From the NCBI GenBank assembly GCA_009379995.1, contig WHSR01000019.1, forward strand, positions 1 to 61,391: a DNA stretch of 61,391 nucleotides, given 5' to 3'. A program made the translations under genes and the position numbers. The notes below the pieces were generated by a model. It saw only the letters and a list, made by a program, of their open reading frames with translations. It did not search any database and was not told where the DNA came from. The stretch is from Streptosporangiales bacterium (GTDB lineage Bacteria; Actinomycetota; Actinomycetes; Streptosporangiales; WHSR01). Of the stretch, positions 25,904 to 36,460 are shown piece after piece; position 1 is the first letter of the stretch; each line of letters starts with the position of its first letter.

Positions 25904-26833
25904 CTAAGAGGGGGCGAGCGACCAGGCGATGCCGTCCAGGATGTCGTGCTCGCTCACCACCACGTCGACGTCGCCGAGCCGCCGCACCACGCGATCCAGA
26001 ACGAGCGCGCCGGCGCCGATCACGTCCACCCGGCCCGGGTGCATGACCGGGATCGCCGCCCGTTCGGCGTGCGTGGAGCCCAGCACGCGTTCGGTGACCG
26101 CGTGCACGTCGCCCGCCGGGATGCGGGAGTGGTGGATGCGGACGGGGTCGTAGGCCGGCAGGTCGAGCGCGATCCCCGCCACCGTTGTCACCGAACCGGC
26201 GAGCCCGACGAGGGTCCGAGCCCGGTGGAGCGGCACGACCTCCTCGACCCGGTCCAGGGCGGCGTCGATGTCCGCGACCGCGCCCCGCACCTGCTCGGGC
26301 GTCGGTGGGTCGTCGCGCAGGTGCCGCTCGGTGAGGCGTACGCAGCCGATGTCGACGGAGCAGGCGGCATCCACGGAAGCGGAGCCGAGCACGAACTCGG
26401 TGGAGCCGCCGCCGATGTCGACCACCAGGTACGGCGTGGGCAGCCCGCTCTCGTACAGCTCCCGGGTGGCGCCGACGAACGACAGGTGCGCCTCCTCGTC
26501 GCCGGTCACCACCTCGGGTTCGACGCCCAGGACGTCGACGACCGCCCGGACGAACTCGTCCCGGTTCCGCGCATCCCGGGTCGCGCTGGTCGCCACCGCC
26601 CGTACCGCCGTCGCGCCGTGGTGGCCGGCCAGCTTGGCGTACTCGCGGAGGACCGCGACGGTACGGGCGAGCGCGTCCGGGGCCAGCACCCCGGTCCGGT
26701 CCACGTCCTTACCCAGCCGTACGATCTCCAGCCGCCGCTCCAGGTCGACGAGCGTGCCGGCGACGGGATCGACGTCCGCGACCAGCAGCCGCACCGAGTT
26801 CGTGCCGCAGTCCACGGCGGCAACCCGTGTCAC
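25904..26833 (-). CDS. ppx: Ppx/GppA exopolyphosphatase family protein
   Basis: A 309-residue ASKHA-fold phosphatase hydrolysing terminal phosphate from polyphosphate and/or the alarmone pppGpp. The phosphate-1 motif AAVDCGTNSVRLLV is at residues 5-18 and phosphate-2 motif VVDIGGGSTEFVLG near 140. The length fits the short two-domain actinobacterial form without the HD extension. GTG start at 26833. It follows the thioredoxin gene by 36 bp on the same strand and is probably the last gene of that operon. In many actinobacteria ppx sits next to DUF501; here the DUF501 block is 8 kb away. Confidence 0.92.
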   Translation of the reverse strand: MTRVAAVDCGTNSVRLLVADVDPVAGTLVDLERRLEIVRLGKDVDRTGVLAPDALARTVAVLREYAKLAGHHGATAVRAVATSATRDARNRDEFVRAVVDVLGVEPEVVTGDEEAHLSFVGATRELYESGLPTPYLVVDIGGGSTEFVLGSASVDAACSVDIGCVRLTERHLRDDPPTPEQVRGAVADIDAALDRVEEVVPLHRARTLVGLAGSVTTVAGIALDLPAYDPVRIHHSRIPAGDVHAVTERVLGSTHAERAAIPVMHPGRVDVIGAGALVLDRVVRRLGDVDVVVSEHDILDGIAWSLAPS

Positions 26834-26869
26834 CGTTCATGACCTCCCACTACCGACGGTACGGTTCCG

Positions 26870-27205
26870 TCAGCCGCCGCCGAGCCCGATCGCAAGCTCG
26901 TGGAGCAGGGCCCGCTTCGGACGGGCACCGGCGATGCGCCTCACCGGCTCGCCGTCCACGAAGAGCAGCAGCGTCGGCACCGACGTTATCCCGTACCTGC
27001 GCCCGGTCTCCGGATTGGAGCCGAGGTCGATCGTGCCGACGTCGAGTCGGTCCCGGCACTCGGAGGCGATCTCGTCGAGCACCGGTGCCAGCAGCCTGCA
27101 CTGCGCGCAGCCCTGTGCCCAGAAGTCCACGAGCACCGGGCGACCGGAGGCCAGCACCGCGGCGTCGAAGGTGTCGTCGGTGAGGGCCCTGGTCGCCGAG
27201 GTCAC
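26870..27205 (-). CDS. Thioredoxin-fold protein
   Basis: A 111-residue cytoplasmic thioredoxin. The redox site is VDFWAQGCAQCRLLAPVLDE: the CxxC pair is present but reads CAQC, and Gly replaces the Trp normally next to the first Cys. The cis-proline loop is TSVPTLLLF. It may reduce disulfides of the upstream UGSC-motif protein. The start GTG overlaps the stop of that gene (GTGA), with GGGGGAGGG just upstream, so the two are translationally coupled. Confidence 0.88.
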   Translation of the reverse strand: MTSATRALTDDTFDAAVLASGRPVLVDFWAQGCAQCRLLAPVLDEIASECRDRLDVGTIDLGSNPETGRRYGITSVPTLLLFVDGEPVRRIAGARPKRALLHELAIGLGGG

Positions 27206-28917
27206 ATGCGCCCTCCCCCGGCGGAGCCCAGCCAGTCGGAGCGGATCCGCTCCGAGACCGGCTTGCACCGCGTGGGCATCAGGAGGTCCTTGCCGCGTGC
27301 GGAGCCGGCGACGACCACGTGGTAGTGCTCCGGACGCTCGATCACCGGCAGGGGCGTGCGCGCCTGGTCCTCCGGATCCAGCTCGAAGACCCATCGCCAC
27401 TCCGGCCGGACCTTGCCGTCCTGGTGGAGCTTGCGTATCGGCTCGACCAGCCGGGAGGCGGGCTCCTTTCCGGTCTCGAAGAGGACGTCGCGGACGCGTT
27501 CCTTGCCCAGGCCACCTTCCTCGAACGCCCGGGCATGTGCCGGGGCCATCAGCATCAGCCTGCCGACCGGTGACGACTCGGTGTCGCCGAACAGGGCCGC
27601 GAAGTACCCCGTGCCGCTGTTGCCCCCGCTGAACGAGCCGATCGCGCGGGCGAGCTGCTCGGGGTCCAGGTGTCCCTGGACCCCGACGTCCCATTCGCCG
27701 ACGCTGAAGAACAACGTGACCACGTCCTCATCGGCGGCGTAGCCCCCGTCGACGTGGAACGCCGACCACGGGCTCTCCTCCTCGTTCTCCGCCACGACGA
27801 CGATGTTCTTCCGCGTGGTGCCGATCGTGTCCAGGTCCATGACGCCCGGGGACCAGCGGCCGAGGTTGGTAAGGGACAGCACCACCGCGCGGGAGATGCG
27901 GATGTTGACCTGGTTCTGCTGCCCGGGCCCCACACACGCGCGCCCGCCGTTGACGCCGAGCCGCCGCGCGAACGGCCCGTTGACGACGACGAACGGCGCG
28001 TGCGCGCTCGTCGACATCAGGCAGGTACGGATCATCGTGCGCTGCTTCTGGTCGGTGAAGGTACGGAGGATCGCCTCGACCACTGCCATCTCCCCCGGCG
28101 TGCAGCCGGCCATGGCACAGTTGACCGCCAGCTTCTCGACCGTGACCTCGCCGTTCCCGGGTGGCAGCCGGAAGAGAACCTCCTCCGGGTCGGCGCCGAC
28201 CCCCTCAACCAGGGCGGCCACCCGGTCCGCGGTGGGTGGCCACAGTGGATAGCCGTCGCCCCAACCACGGCCGGTGAAGTGGGCGTCGAAGGCGCGCATC
28301 GCCTCGGTCGGGTCAGTCGGGTCGGCCGCGGAGAACTCGAGGACCCGCTCGTCGGCCGGCCCCTCGCCGGCTGGGGTCTGCCCTTCTCCCGCGGTCAGCG
28401 CCCGGTCCAGCTCCGGGAGGATCGTGACCGTCTCGGCGCGGGCGGTCTGCGGTGTGACGTTGTTGTACACGATCGGCGCCCGGACGAACTCCAGCTCGGG
28501 AAGCGCGAACGCCCGCGCGCTGGCCTGAAGGTTCTGCTCGAACCCAGGCGAGACGACCACCACCGCCGGAACGCCCATGCGTTCCAGTTGGACGCAGTCA
28601 TGGGTGATCCACGACGTGCAGGAGCCACAGTCCGCCGTGGCGGCCACGACCCCGTCACACTCCTTCGCGGCCTGCTCCAGGAGCGCCCTGTCGCACGGGA
28701 TGGCTCCGCCGTAGAAGCGGACAGCGACGTCGGGGACCGTGCGTTCGAGGTGTTCCTGGACGGTACGCAACGCGACATCGCCGTTCGCCTTGCCGTTCCA
28801 CAGCAGGCCGATCGTACGTCCGGCCAGCGATGCCGGCCGTGGCGCGAGCCGGTGCTCGGCGTCCCCGAACCGCTCGGCGGCCGGGTTGAGAACGCGAAGG
28901 CTCGACATGGCGGCCAC
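27202..28917 (-). CDS. UGSC-motif family protein (cysteine form), two-domain
   Basis: A 571-residue cytoplasmic protein. The first 170 residues form the UGSC-type domain, with RTIGLLWNGKANGD near the start and the motif ADCGSCTSW near residue 95, where Cys (TGT codon) occupies the site that is selenocysteine in some relatives. A second domain of about 350 residues follows, with GWGDGYPLWPPTADRV, VNCAMAGCTPGEM and FSGGNSGTGYFAALFGD. The biochemical role is unknown; the neighbouring NifU-like and thioredoxin genes suggest a thiol, redox or metal-transfer process. Start ATG at 28917 is 3 bp after the NifU-like stop. Confidence 0.75.
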   Translation of the reverse strand: MAAMSSLRVLNPAAERFGDAEHRLAPRPASLAGRTIGLLWNGKANGDVALRTVQEHLERTVPDVAVRFYGGAIPCDRALLEQAAKECDGVVAATADCGSCTSWITHDCVQLERMGVPAVVVVSPGFEQNLQASARAFALPELEFVRAPIVYNNVTPQTARAETVTILPELDRALTAGEGQTPAGEGPADERVLEFSAADPTDPTEAMRAFDAHFTGRGWGDGYPLWPPTADRVAALVEGVGADPEEVLFRLPPGNGEVTVEKLAVNCAMAGCTPGEMAVVEAILRTFTDQKQRTMIRTCLMSTSAHAPFVVVNGPFARRLGVNGGRACVGPGQQNQVNIRISRAVVLSLTNLGRWSPGVMDLDTIGTTRKNIVVVAENEEESPWSAFHVDGGYAADEDVVTLFFSVGEWDVGVQGHLDPEQLARAIGSFSGGNSGTGYFAALFGDTESSPVGRLMLMAPAHARAFEEGGLGKERVRDVLFETGKEPASRLVEPIRKLHQDGKVRPEWRWVFELDPEDQARTPLPVIERPEHYHVVVAGSARGKDLLMPTRCKPVSERIRSDWLGSAGGGRM

Positions 28918-28920
28918 GCC

Positions 28921-29193
28921 CTACACCGCCGTCTCGACGTGGACGCTGCAGGCTGGAAGCCCATGGGAGCGCAGCGACTCCTCGATGAACTGCCGCAACA
29001 TGTCCGGGTCGATGGCGCAGTCGCTGCACTCCTCGTTCGCGCCCTGCCGGTATGCCACCACTATCCGGCCGTCGACCGGATCGAAGCTACGCAGCGTGAC
29101 CTCGCCACCGTCGGATCGCACCACCTCGCCCATCGCCGCGAGCACGTCCTCGATGGCCTCGACCTCGTGTTCGTTGGGTGCAGCAGCCGTCAC
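28921..29193 (-). CDS. NifU C-terminal-like protein
   Basis: A 90-residue protein resembling the NifU C-terminal (Nfu) domain: IEDVLAAMGEVVRSDGGEV at the start and a CxxC pair in NEECSDCAIDPDML. Nfu domains carry Fe-S clusters to target proteins, but the spacing here (ECSDC followed by IDPDML) is somewhat divergent, so it could instead serve the UGSC protein as a specialised partner. GTG start at 29193. First gene of the leftward operon NifU-like, UGSC, thioredoxin, Ppx. Confidence 0.72.
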   Translation of the reverse strand: MTAAAPNEHEVEAIEDVLAAMGEVVRSDGGEVTLRSFDPVDGRIVVAYRQGANEECSDCAIDPDMLRQFIEESLRSHGLPACSVHVETAV

Positions 29194-29251
29194 TTGCGGG
29201 TCCTCCGTTCCTCGGGCATCGGCGTCGTTCAGGGGTGTCCCGTGGACGCCC

Positions 29252-29746
29252 CTAGGTCCGGGGATTGAGGTAGGTGCCCGCCAGGTCGTAGATCTCGGTC
29301 AGCGCCTTGGTGAGCACCTCCCGGTCCTGGTCCGGCAGGTGGGCGGTAAGCGCCGAGGTCAGCGACTCCAGGGTGACGCGGCCCTCCTCGAGCACCTCGA
29401 CCCCCCGACGGGTGACTCCCAGGGTGATCAGTCGGCGGTCGTTCGGTGCGGGGTCACGGGTAAGCAGCCCGCGCTTGACGAGGATGTCGACGCTGGCGGA
29501 GACGGTGGGCAGCGAGCGCCGGAGCGCGTGCGCGAGACCGGTGAGCGAGGTGTGCCCGCCCCGCACCCGCGCGAGTATCCGGTACTGACGAAAGGTCACC
29601 GGCTCGCTGAGTCCGGCCAAAGCCTCGGTCTGGAGACGTTCGAGACGTGTGGCCAGACGCATCAGGATCCACTCCAGGCCCGCGTCGGTAGCCTGCTGCC
29701 CCTCGCCCTCGGTGCGCTTCACTTCGTCTCCACCACCGGCGTTCAC
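29252..29746 (-). CDS. MarR-family transcriptional regulator
   Basis: A 164-residue winged-helix regulator. The DNA-recognition region is SLTGLAHALRRSLPTVSASVDILVKRGLL, and the wing is DRRLITLGVTRRG. Flanking helices would form the dimer interface. GTG start at 29746 directly adjoins a candidate operator. It is divergent from the iron-type ABC transporter and probably controls it and itself. It could alternatively act on the downstream operon; the gap to the NifU-like start is 58 bp. Confidence 0.9.
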   Translation of the reverse strand: MNAGGGDEVKRTEGEGQQATDAGLEWILMRLATRLERLQTEALAGLSEPVTFRQYRILARVRGGHTSLTGLAHALRRSLPTVSASVDILVKRGLLTRDPAPNDRRLITLGVTRRGVEVLEEGRVTLESLTSALTAHLPDQDREVLTKALTEIYDLAGTYLNPRT

Positions 29747-29751
29747 TTAGC

Positions 29752-29775
29752 TTAGCGAACTATTAGGTACGCTTA
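29752..29775. promoter_or_regulatory. Candidate MarR operator
   Basis: TTAGCGAAC (29752-29760) and GTACGCTTA (29767-29775) form an imperfect palindrome (7 of 9 pairs) six bases upstream of the MarR start. A second site CTAACAATTAG (29869-29879) lies 25 bp before the transporter start. Both are AT-rich islands in the divergent control region, as expected for a regulator covering both promoters. Confidence 0.5.
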
Positions 29776-29903
29776 CTGAGCCTAGACCACTGTCGGGTGC
29801 GGGGCAAGCACTGAGCGGCTCTCCAGGTCACAACGGTTGCCGGAGATCACGGAGCGCAGTAAGCTCCCCTAACAATTAGGTGGACGAAGGAAGGATTTCG
29901 CAC

Positions 29904-31013
29904 ATGTCTCGTCCGCTTCGGTTGCTCGTCGCGTGCCTTGCGATCTCCGTGTTGGCGGCATGCGGCGGCTCGTCCGGCGCGTCCGATCAGAACCTCGCTA
30001 CCTCCGTCTCCGGGCAGGGGGACGTCAACCAGCTCGCCGAGCGCGCCAAGGACGAGGGCGAGCTGACGGTCTACACGGTCGCGTCGGAAGAGGTGGTCAC
30101 CGAGTGGGTCCGCTCCTTCGAGGAGAAGTACGGCATCCACGTGTCGACGTACCGGGCGTCACAGAGCGTGCTCTGGGAGCGATGGGCGCAGGAGACCCAG
30201 GTCGACCAGGGCCTGGCCGATGTCGTGATCATGAATGACCCACAGGCGCTGGCCGAGGCGGACAAGCAGGGGTGGCTCGCGGAGTTCACGCCGTCCAGCG
30301 ACGGCAAGTACGAGGACACGGCCAAGCGTGCCGGCAAGTGGTACTCGATCTACCAGACGGTGGAGCCGCTCGCCTGGAACCGGAACAAGGTGAGCCCGGC
30401 CGAGGCGCAGGCGCTCCGGACCCAGGGGCTGCAGGCGCTGGCGGACCCACGGTGGCGGGGACGGGTGGCGGTAGTGGCCCCGCAGGCGACGGAGCGGGTA
30501 CTCGCCACGTACGACCGGTGGACGTTCGCGCAGAAGAACGAGCTCGGCTGGCCCTTCGTGGAGAAGCTGGCGGCCACGGCGCCGGCGGTCTACGAGAGCG
30601 CGGTACCCGTGGCGGAGCGGCTGTCCGCCGGCGAATTCGCGGTCGTGTTGGGCTCGGCGGACTCGCTCATGGGCCAGGCGGTGGCCGACGGCGCACCCAT
30701 CGAGTTCAGCTACCCCGACCCGGCGACGGGCGCCCCGTTCGTCCAGGCCGTTTCCGCGAACGGCGAAAACCCGAACGCCGCCAGGCTGTTCCAGGAGTGG
30801 GCGACGACCCCCGACGCTCTCAGCAGCCTCTCCGAACTCTCCCAGGGCATGCCGCCGTACGAGGGGGTACCGGACCGGCGGGCGTTCGTCGACAAGGAGT
30901 GGTACTCGCCGCCCGAGAACATCGACGAGGACTGGATCTTCGACAAGCAGCTGGCCGGCAGGTCGAAGCAGCTTCTCGACCGGTGGGCCACGACCTTCCA
31001 ATACGGCGGCTGA
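29904..31013 (+). CDS. Iron-type ABC transporter substrate-binding lipoprotein
   Basis: A 369-residue lipoprotein with lipobox VLAAC at residues 14-18. The mature part has the type II binding-protein pattern LTVYTVASEEVVTEWVRSFE, ADVVIMNDPQALAEA and WYSIYQTVEPLAWNRN of the Fe(III)/FbpA-like extracellular family. It should deliver its ligand to the permease that follows. Related proteins also bind thiamine, putrescine or aminoethylphosphonate, so iron is likely but not proven. ATG at 29904 has GAAGGAAGG upstream; an earlier ATG-less frame extension is unlikely. Confidence 0.85.
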   Translation: MSRPLRLLVACLAISVLAACGGSSGASDQNLATSVSGQGDVNQLAERAKDEGELTVYTVASEEVVTEWVRSFEEKYGIHVSTYRASQSVLWERWAQETQVDQGLADVVIMNDPQALAEADKQGWLAEFTPSSDGKYEDTAKRAGKWYSIYQTVEPLAWNRNKVSPAEAQALRTQGLQALADPRWRGRVAVVAPQATERVLATYDRWTFAQKNELGWPFVEKLAATAPAVYESAVPVAERLSAGEFAVVLGSADSLMGQAVADGAPIEFSYPDPATGAPFVQAVSANGENPNAARLFQEWATTPDALSSLSELSQGMPPYEGVPDRRAFVDKEWYSPPENIDEDWIFDKQLAGRSKQLLDRWATTFQYGG

Positions 31014-31034
31014 CGGCCGTCCGGTGAGGCAGGG

Positions 31035-32738
31035 ATGACGAACCCCAGACGGGATACCAACCGGTCAACCCCGGTCACGTCGCGGCTCGGGATGCTGGTC
31101 ATCCTGCTCGCGCTGACCTTTCTGATCCTGGTGCCGATGGTGTTCATCGTCGTCGGAGCGACCCAGGAGGGTGCCGCCTACACCTCGGGCGTGACGTTCT
31201 CGCTGGACTCCCTGCGCACGGTCTTCACCACGAAGGCGTACCTGTCGTCGTTCGCCGGCACAGCGCTGCTCTCGCTGTCGGTCGCCGCGCTGGCGGTCTG
31301 CGTCGCCTCGATGTTCGCCTGGCTGCTGGCGAGGACGAACCTGCCCCGGCGCGGGCTGCTGGAGCTCATCATCCTGCTGCCGTTGTTCCTTTCCCCGTTC
31401 GTGGGCGCCATCGCCTGGGTGACGCTCGCCTCCCGGAACTCCGGCATCGTCAACGTGACGCTGGGCCAGGTGTTCGGCCTGTCCGAACCGCTGGTGAACA
31501 TCGCCTCGACCGGCGGGGTGGTCTGGGTGATGGTGATGTACTTCATCCCCTACGGCTACATCTTGATCTCCCCGGCGCTCAAGAACATGGATCCCTCGCT
31601 GGAGGAGGCCGGCTACCTCTGCGGGGCCGGGCCGCTGTCGACCACGCTGAGGGTGACGATCCCGATCGTGCGGCCGGCGGTGCTGTCCGCGTTCTTTCTC
31701 GTCGCCGTGATCGCCGCCGGCGTCTTCTCCATTCCCGCGGTGCTGGGCGGGCAGGGCGGATTCACGCCGCTGTCCGTGCACATCTACCGGGCGATCGCCC
31801 GGCCGCCGGCGAACTATCCGCTCGCCGCGGCGGTCGGCTGTGCCCTGTTGCTTCTCGTCTTCGTCGGCCTGCACCTGTACCGGCGGGCCGTGCGCGCGTC
31901 GTCCCGGTTCGTCACGGTGACCGCGCGCGGCTTCCGGCCGCGACTGGTGGATCTCGGGCGACTTCGCTACGCCGGGGTCGCGCTGTGCGTGGGCTACGCG
32001 TCGCTCGCGATCCTGCTGCCCTACGCCGCCCTGGTTCTGGTATCCATCACCCCGTACACGATCACCGACCTCACCAAGCTGACGTTCACGCTGGGCAGCT
32101 TCCAGGAGATCCTCACCTCCTCCCGGGTGCTCGAGGCGGTGAAGAACACGATGCTGATCGGCGTCGTCGCGCCGACCGCCTGTGTGGCCCTGGCCGTCGC
32201 CGTCTCCTACGTGGTGGAACGCACCCGGATACGGGGCCGTCGCGCACTCGAGTACCTGGCGGTCGCCCCCGTCGCGGTCCCCGGCATCGTGTTCGCCGTC
32301 GGGATGCTGTGGGCGTACGTACGAACGCCGCTCTACGCCACGGTCTGGATCCTGGTCGCCGTCTTCATCGCGTCCTACCTGCCGCACGCGTCCCGGATGA
32401 CCGGCTCCGGGCTGCTGCAGATCGATCGGGTGCTGGAGGACGCCGCCACCGTGTGCGGAGCGTCGCGGGTGAAGACCCTCAGCAAGATCACGGTGCCGCT
32501 GTCGAAGCCGTCGCTGCTGTCCGCCTGGATCTTCGTCTTCGTCCTCACGGTGCGGGAGATCAACGCCGCCATCGTGCTGTATTCGCCCGACACCATGGTG
32601 TTGTCGGTCCTGACCTGGGACTACGTCGAATTCGGCGACTTCCAGATGGCCGCCGTCGCCGGCCTGCTGCAGACTGCCCTGCTCGTGCTCGGTCTCCTCG
32701 TGGGCAGGTTCGTGTTCCGTGTGCGGCTGATGCGATGA
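31035..32738 (+). CDS. Iron-type ABC transporter permease (double-domain)
   Basis: A 567-residue permease with about twelve membrane helices in two homologous halves. Each half carries the cytoplasmic EAA loop: MDPSLEEAGYLCGAGPLSTTLRVTIP near residue 190 and DRVLEDAATVCGASRVKTLSKITVP near 470. This fused two-half layout is the FbpB/ThiP type. It forms the channel with the ATPase 34 bp downstream; the binding-protein gene ends 21 bp upstream. ATG at 31035 follows GAGGCAGGG. Confidence 0.9.
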   Translation: MTNPRRDTNRSTPVTSRLGMLVILLALTFLILVPMVFIVVGATQEGAAYTSGVTFSLDSLRTVFTTKAYLSSFAGTALLSLSVAALAVCVASMFAWLLARTNLPRRGLLELIILLPLFLSPFVGAIAWVTLASRNSGIVNVTLGQVFGLSEPLVNIASTGGVVWVMVMYFIPYGYILISPALKNMDPSLEEAGYLCGAGPLSTTLRVTIPIVRPAVLSAFFLVAVIAAGVFSIPAVLGGQGGFTPLSVHIYRAIARPPANYPLAAAVGCALLLLVFVGLHLYRRAVRASSRFVTVTARGFRPRLVDLGRLRYAGVALCVGYASLAILLPYAALVLVSITPYTITDLTKLTFTLGSFQEILTSSRVLEAVKNTMLIGVVAPTACVALAVAVSYVVERTRIRGRRALEYLAVAPVAVPGIVFAVGMLWAYVRTPLYATVWILVAVFIASYLPHASRMTGSGLLQIDRVLEDAATVCGASRVKTLSKITVPLSKPSLLSAWIFVFVLTVREINAAIVLYSPDTMVLSVLTWDYVEFGDFQMAAVAGLLQTALLVLGLLVGRFVFRVRLMR

Positions 32739-32772
32739 GTACGGCGTCCGACCCGTCAACGGAGGTATTCGC

Positions 32773-33882
32773 GTGGCGAGCCTGACCCTTCAGGACGTGG
32801 GAGTGCAGTACGGCGACGTGGCAGCCGTGCGGGGGATGAGCCTGGACGTCGAGGAGGGCGAGTTCGTCACCCTGCTGGGCCCCAGCGGCTGCGGGAAGAC
32901 CACCATCCTCCGGGCCATCGCCGGGCTGGAGCCGTGTACCGGCGGGCAGATCCGCATCGGCGGCGAACTCGTCGCGGGTCCCGGCGTTCACGTACCACCC
33001 GAGAAGCGCGGCGTCAACATGGTGTTTCAGACCTACGCCGTGTGGCCGCACATGTCGGTCTTCGGCAACGTCGCGTTCGGTCTGAAGATCCGCCGCCGCC
33101 CGAGGTCCGAGATCAGGGCCAAGGTCAAAGACGCCCTCGAGCTGGTGGGCCTGGCGGCCTTCTCGGACCGCTACGCCACCCAGCTGAGCGGGGGACAGCA
33201 GCAGCGGGTCGCGCTGGCGAGGGCAATCGTGACCGAGCCCCGTCTGCTCCTCTTCGACGAGCCGCTGAGCAACCTGGACGCGGGGCTACGCGAGCAGATG
33301 CGGGTGGAGTTGCGGGAGCTGCACAGCCGCATCGGCAAGACGGCGATCTACGTGACCCATGATCAGTCCGAGGCGATGGTGATGTCCGATCGGGTCGTCC
33401 TCATGAACGGGGGTGACATCGAGCAGGTCGGTACGCCGCGGGAGCTGTACGAAGGGCCGCGTACCCGGTTCGCGGCCGAGTTCCTCGGCATCCCGAACCT
33501 GTGGCCGGCGCGGGTCGTTGCGGGGGACGGCACGGGCGCTCCGGCAGTCGCCGAGCTCGGCTCGGACGGCGTCGCCGGGTGCCGGGTCGCCATCGACCGG
33601 GTGAAGGGAGTGGAGCCGGGGACTCGGGGCATCGTCGCGGTGCGTGCCGAACGGGTGGAGGTCTGTCGGGACCGCCCGGGCGGATCCGGCGTCAACGTCT
33701 GGGACGGCACGGTAGAGGTCGCCGCCTACCTGGGCGGCCGGGTGGAGTCCCGGATCCGCTCCTCGGACGACCTCGTGCTGCGCGCCGAGACCAAGCCCTC
33801 CCTCGAGCTGGTGGCGGGAGACCCGGTATTCGTCGTGATCCCCCCGGACGCCTTCGTCTGGATTCCGACGCCCCCCTCTTGA
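32773..33882 (+). CDS. Iron-type ABC transporter ATP-binding protein with TOBE domain
   Basis: A 369-residue ATPase. Walker A is GPSGCGKTT near residue 38, the Q-loop is FQTYAVWPHM, signature LSGGQQQRVALARA near 135, Walker B LLLFDEPLSNLD, and the H-switch YVTHDQSEAM. The C-terminal 110 residues are a TOBE-like regulatory barrel (RGIVAVRAERVEV, VEVAAYLGGRVES). This is the FbpC/PotA/CUT1 layout. It is the last gene of the MarR-facing operon, and the large inverted repeat 9 bp after its stop is a likely terminator. Confidence 0.92.
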   Translation: MASLTLQDVGVQYGDVAAVRGMSLDVEEGEFVTLLGPSGCGKTTILRAIAGLEPCTGGQIRIGGELVAGPGVHVPPEKRGVNMVFQTYAVWPHMSVFGNVAFGLKIRRRPRSEIRAKVKDALELVGLAAFSDRYATQLSGGQQQRVALARAIVTEPRLLLFDEPLSNLDAGLREQMRVELRELHSRIGKTAIYVTHDQSEAMVMSDRVVLMNGGDIEQVGTPRELYEGPRTRFAAEFLGIPNLWPARVVAGDGTGAPAVAELGSDGVAGCRVAIDRVKGVEPGTRGIVAVRAERVEVCRDRPGGSGVNVWDGTVEVAAYLGGRVESRIRSSDDLVLRAETKPSLELVAGDPVFVVIPPDAFVWIPTPPS

Positions 33883-33890
33883 GAGTGGCC

Positions 33891-33964
33891 CTCCCCTTGG
33901 CCGTGATCTTGCAGAAATTTCAAGATAGGTCTTGAAATTTCTGCAAGATCACGGCCAAGGGGAG
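33891..33964. repeat. Dispersed inverted repeat, copy 4 (longest)
   Basis: Perfect 35-bp arms (33891-33925 and 33930-33964) around TAGG. The core CCGTGATCTTGCAGAAATTT is extended outward by CTCCCCTTGG and inward by CAAGA. It occupies the convergent junction between the ABC ATPase and DUF501 genes. The right arm is read as the last 14 codons and stop of the DUF501 gene, so part of the repeat is protein-coding. Confidence 0.92.
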
Positions 33965-34437
33965 GGACTCGGCGACGCACGGGCCGTCGGCCCACCACCG
34001 CGGGAGCGCCTCCAGTGCCTCGCGGCCAAACGGGTTCGTTCCCGGTGCGGCGAGCTCGTGCGCCACCAGCGCATGCAGGCACTTCACCCGGTCCGGCATG
34101 CCGCCGACACCCGGCGCGCCGGGCAGCCGCTCGATCGCGTCCCGGCGCTCCAGGTAGTCGCGGTACGCGGCCCGGTAGCGGGCCGCAAGGGAGGGATCGT
34201 CGCGCAGCCGCTCGGTCATCTCCCGCATCATCCCGCTCTCCTCCAGCCGGCTCACCGCCGTCCTGGCACGCGGACAGGTGAGGTAATACAGGGTGGGGAA
34301 CGGTGTGCCGTCCTCCAGCCGCGGGTTGGTCTCCACCACCGAGGGAAGCCCGCACGGACACCGATGCGCCACCGCGCGCAGCCCACGTGGCGGCCGTCCG
34401 AGCTGCTCGGCGACCGCGGCGACGTCACGGTCCTCGA

Positions 34438-34441
<4 letters not shown>
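33920..34441 (-). CDS. DUF501 protein
   Basis: A 173-residue protein of the actinobacterial DUF501 family, which sits next to FtsB/DivIC in this phylum. It has a cysteine-containing start (HRCPCGLPSVVETNPRL), PFPTLYYLTCPR, the central YLERRDAIERL and the conserved VKCLHALVAHELA...NPFGREA. Function unknown. The last 14 residues (LPLAVILQKFQDLS) are encoded by one arm of inverted-repeat copy 4 and are not expected in the family, so the C-terminus appears rewritten by the repeat. The start overlaps the FtsB-like stop by four bases. Confidence 0.88.
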
Positions 34442-36455
<2,014 letters not shown>

Positions 36456-36460
36456 TCATC

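Noticed and set aside
28621..28640. Possible selenocysteine in the UGSC-type protein
   Set aside because: The codon at the U position is TGT, not TGA, so this member uses cysteine.
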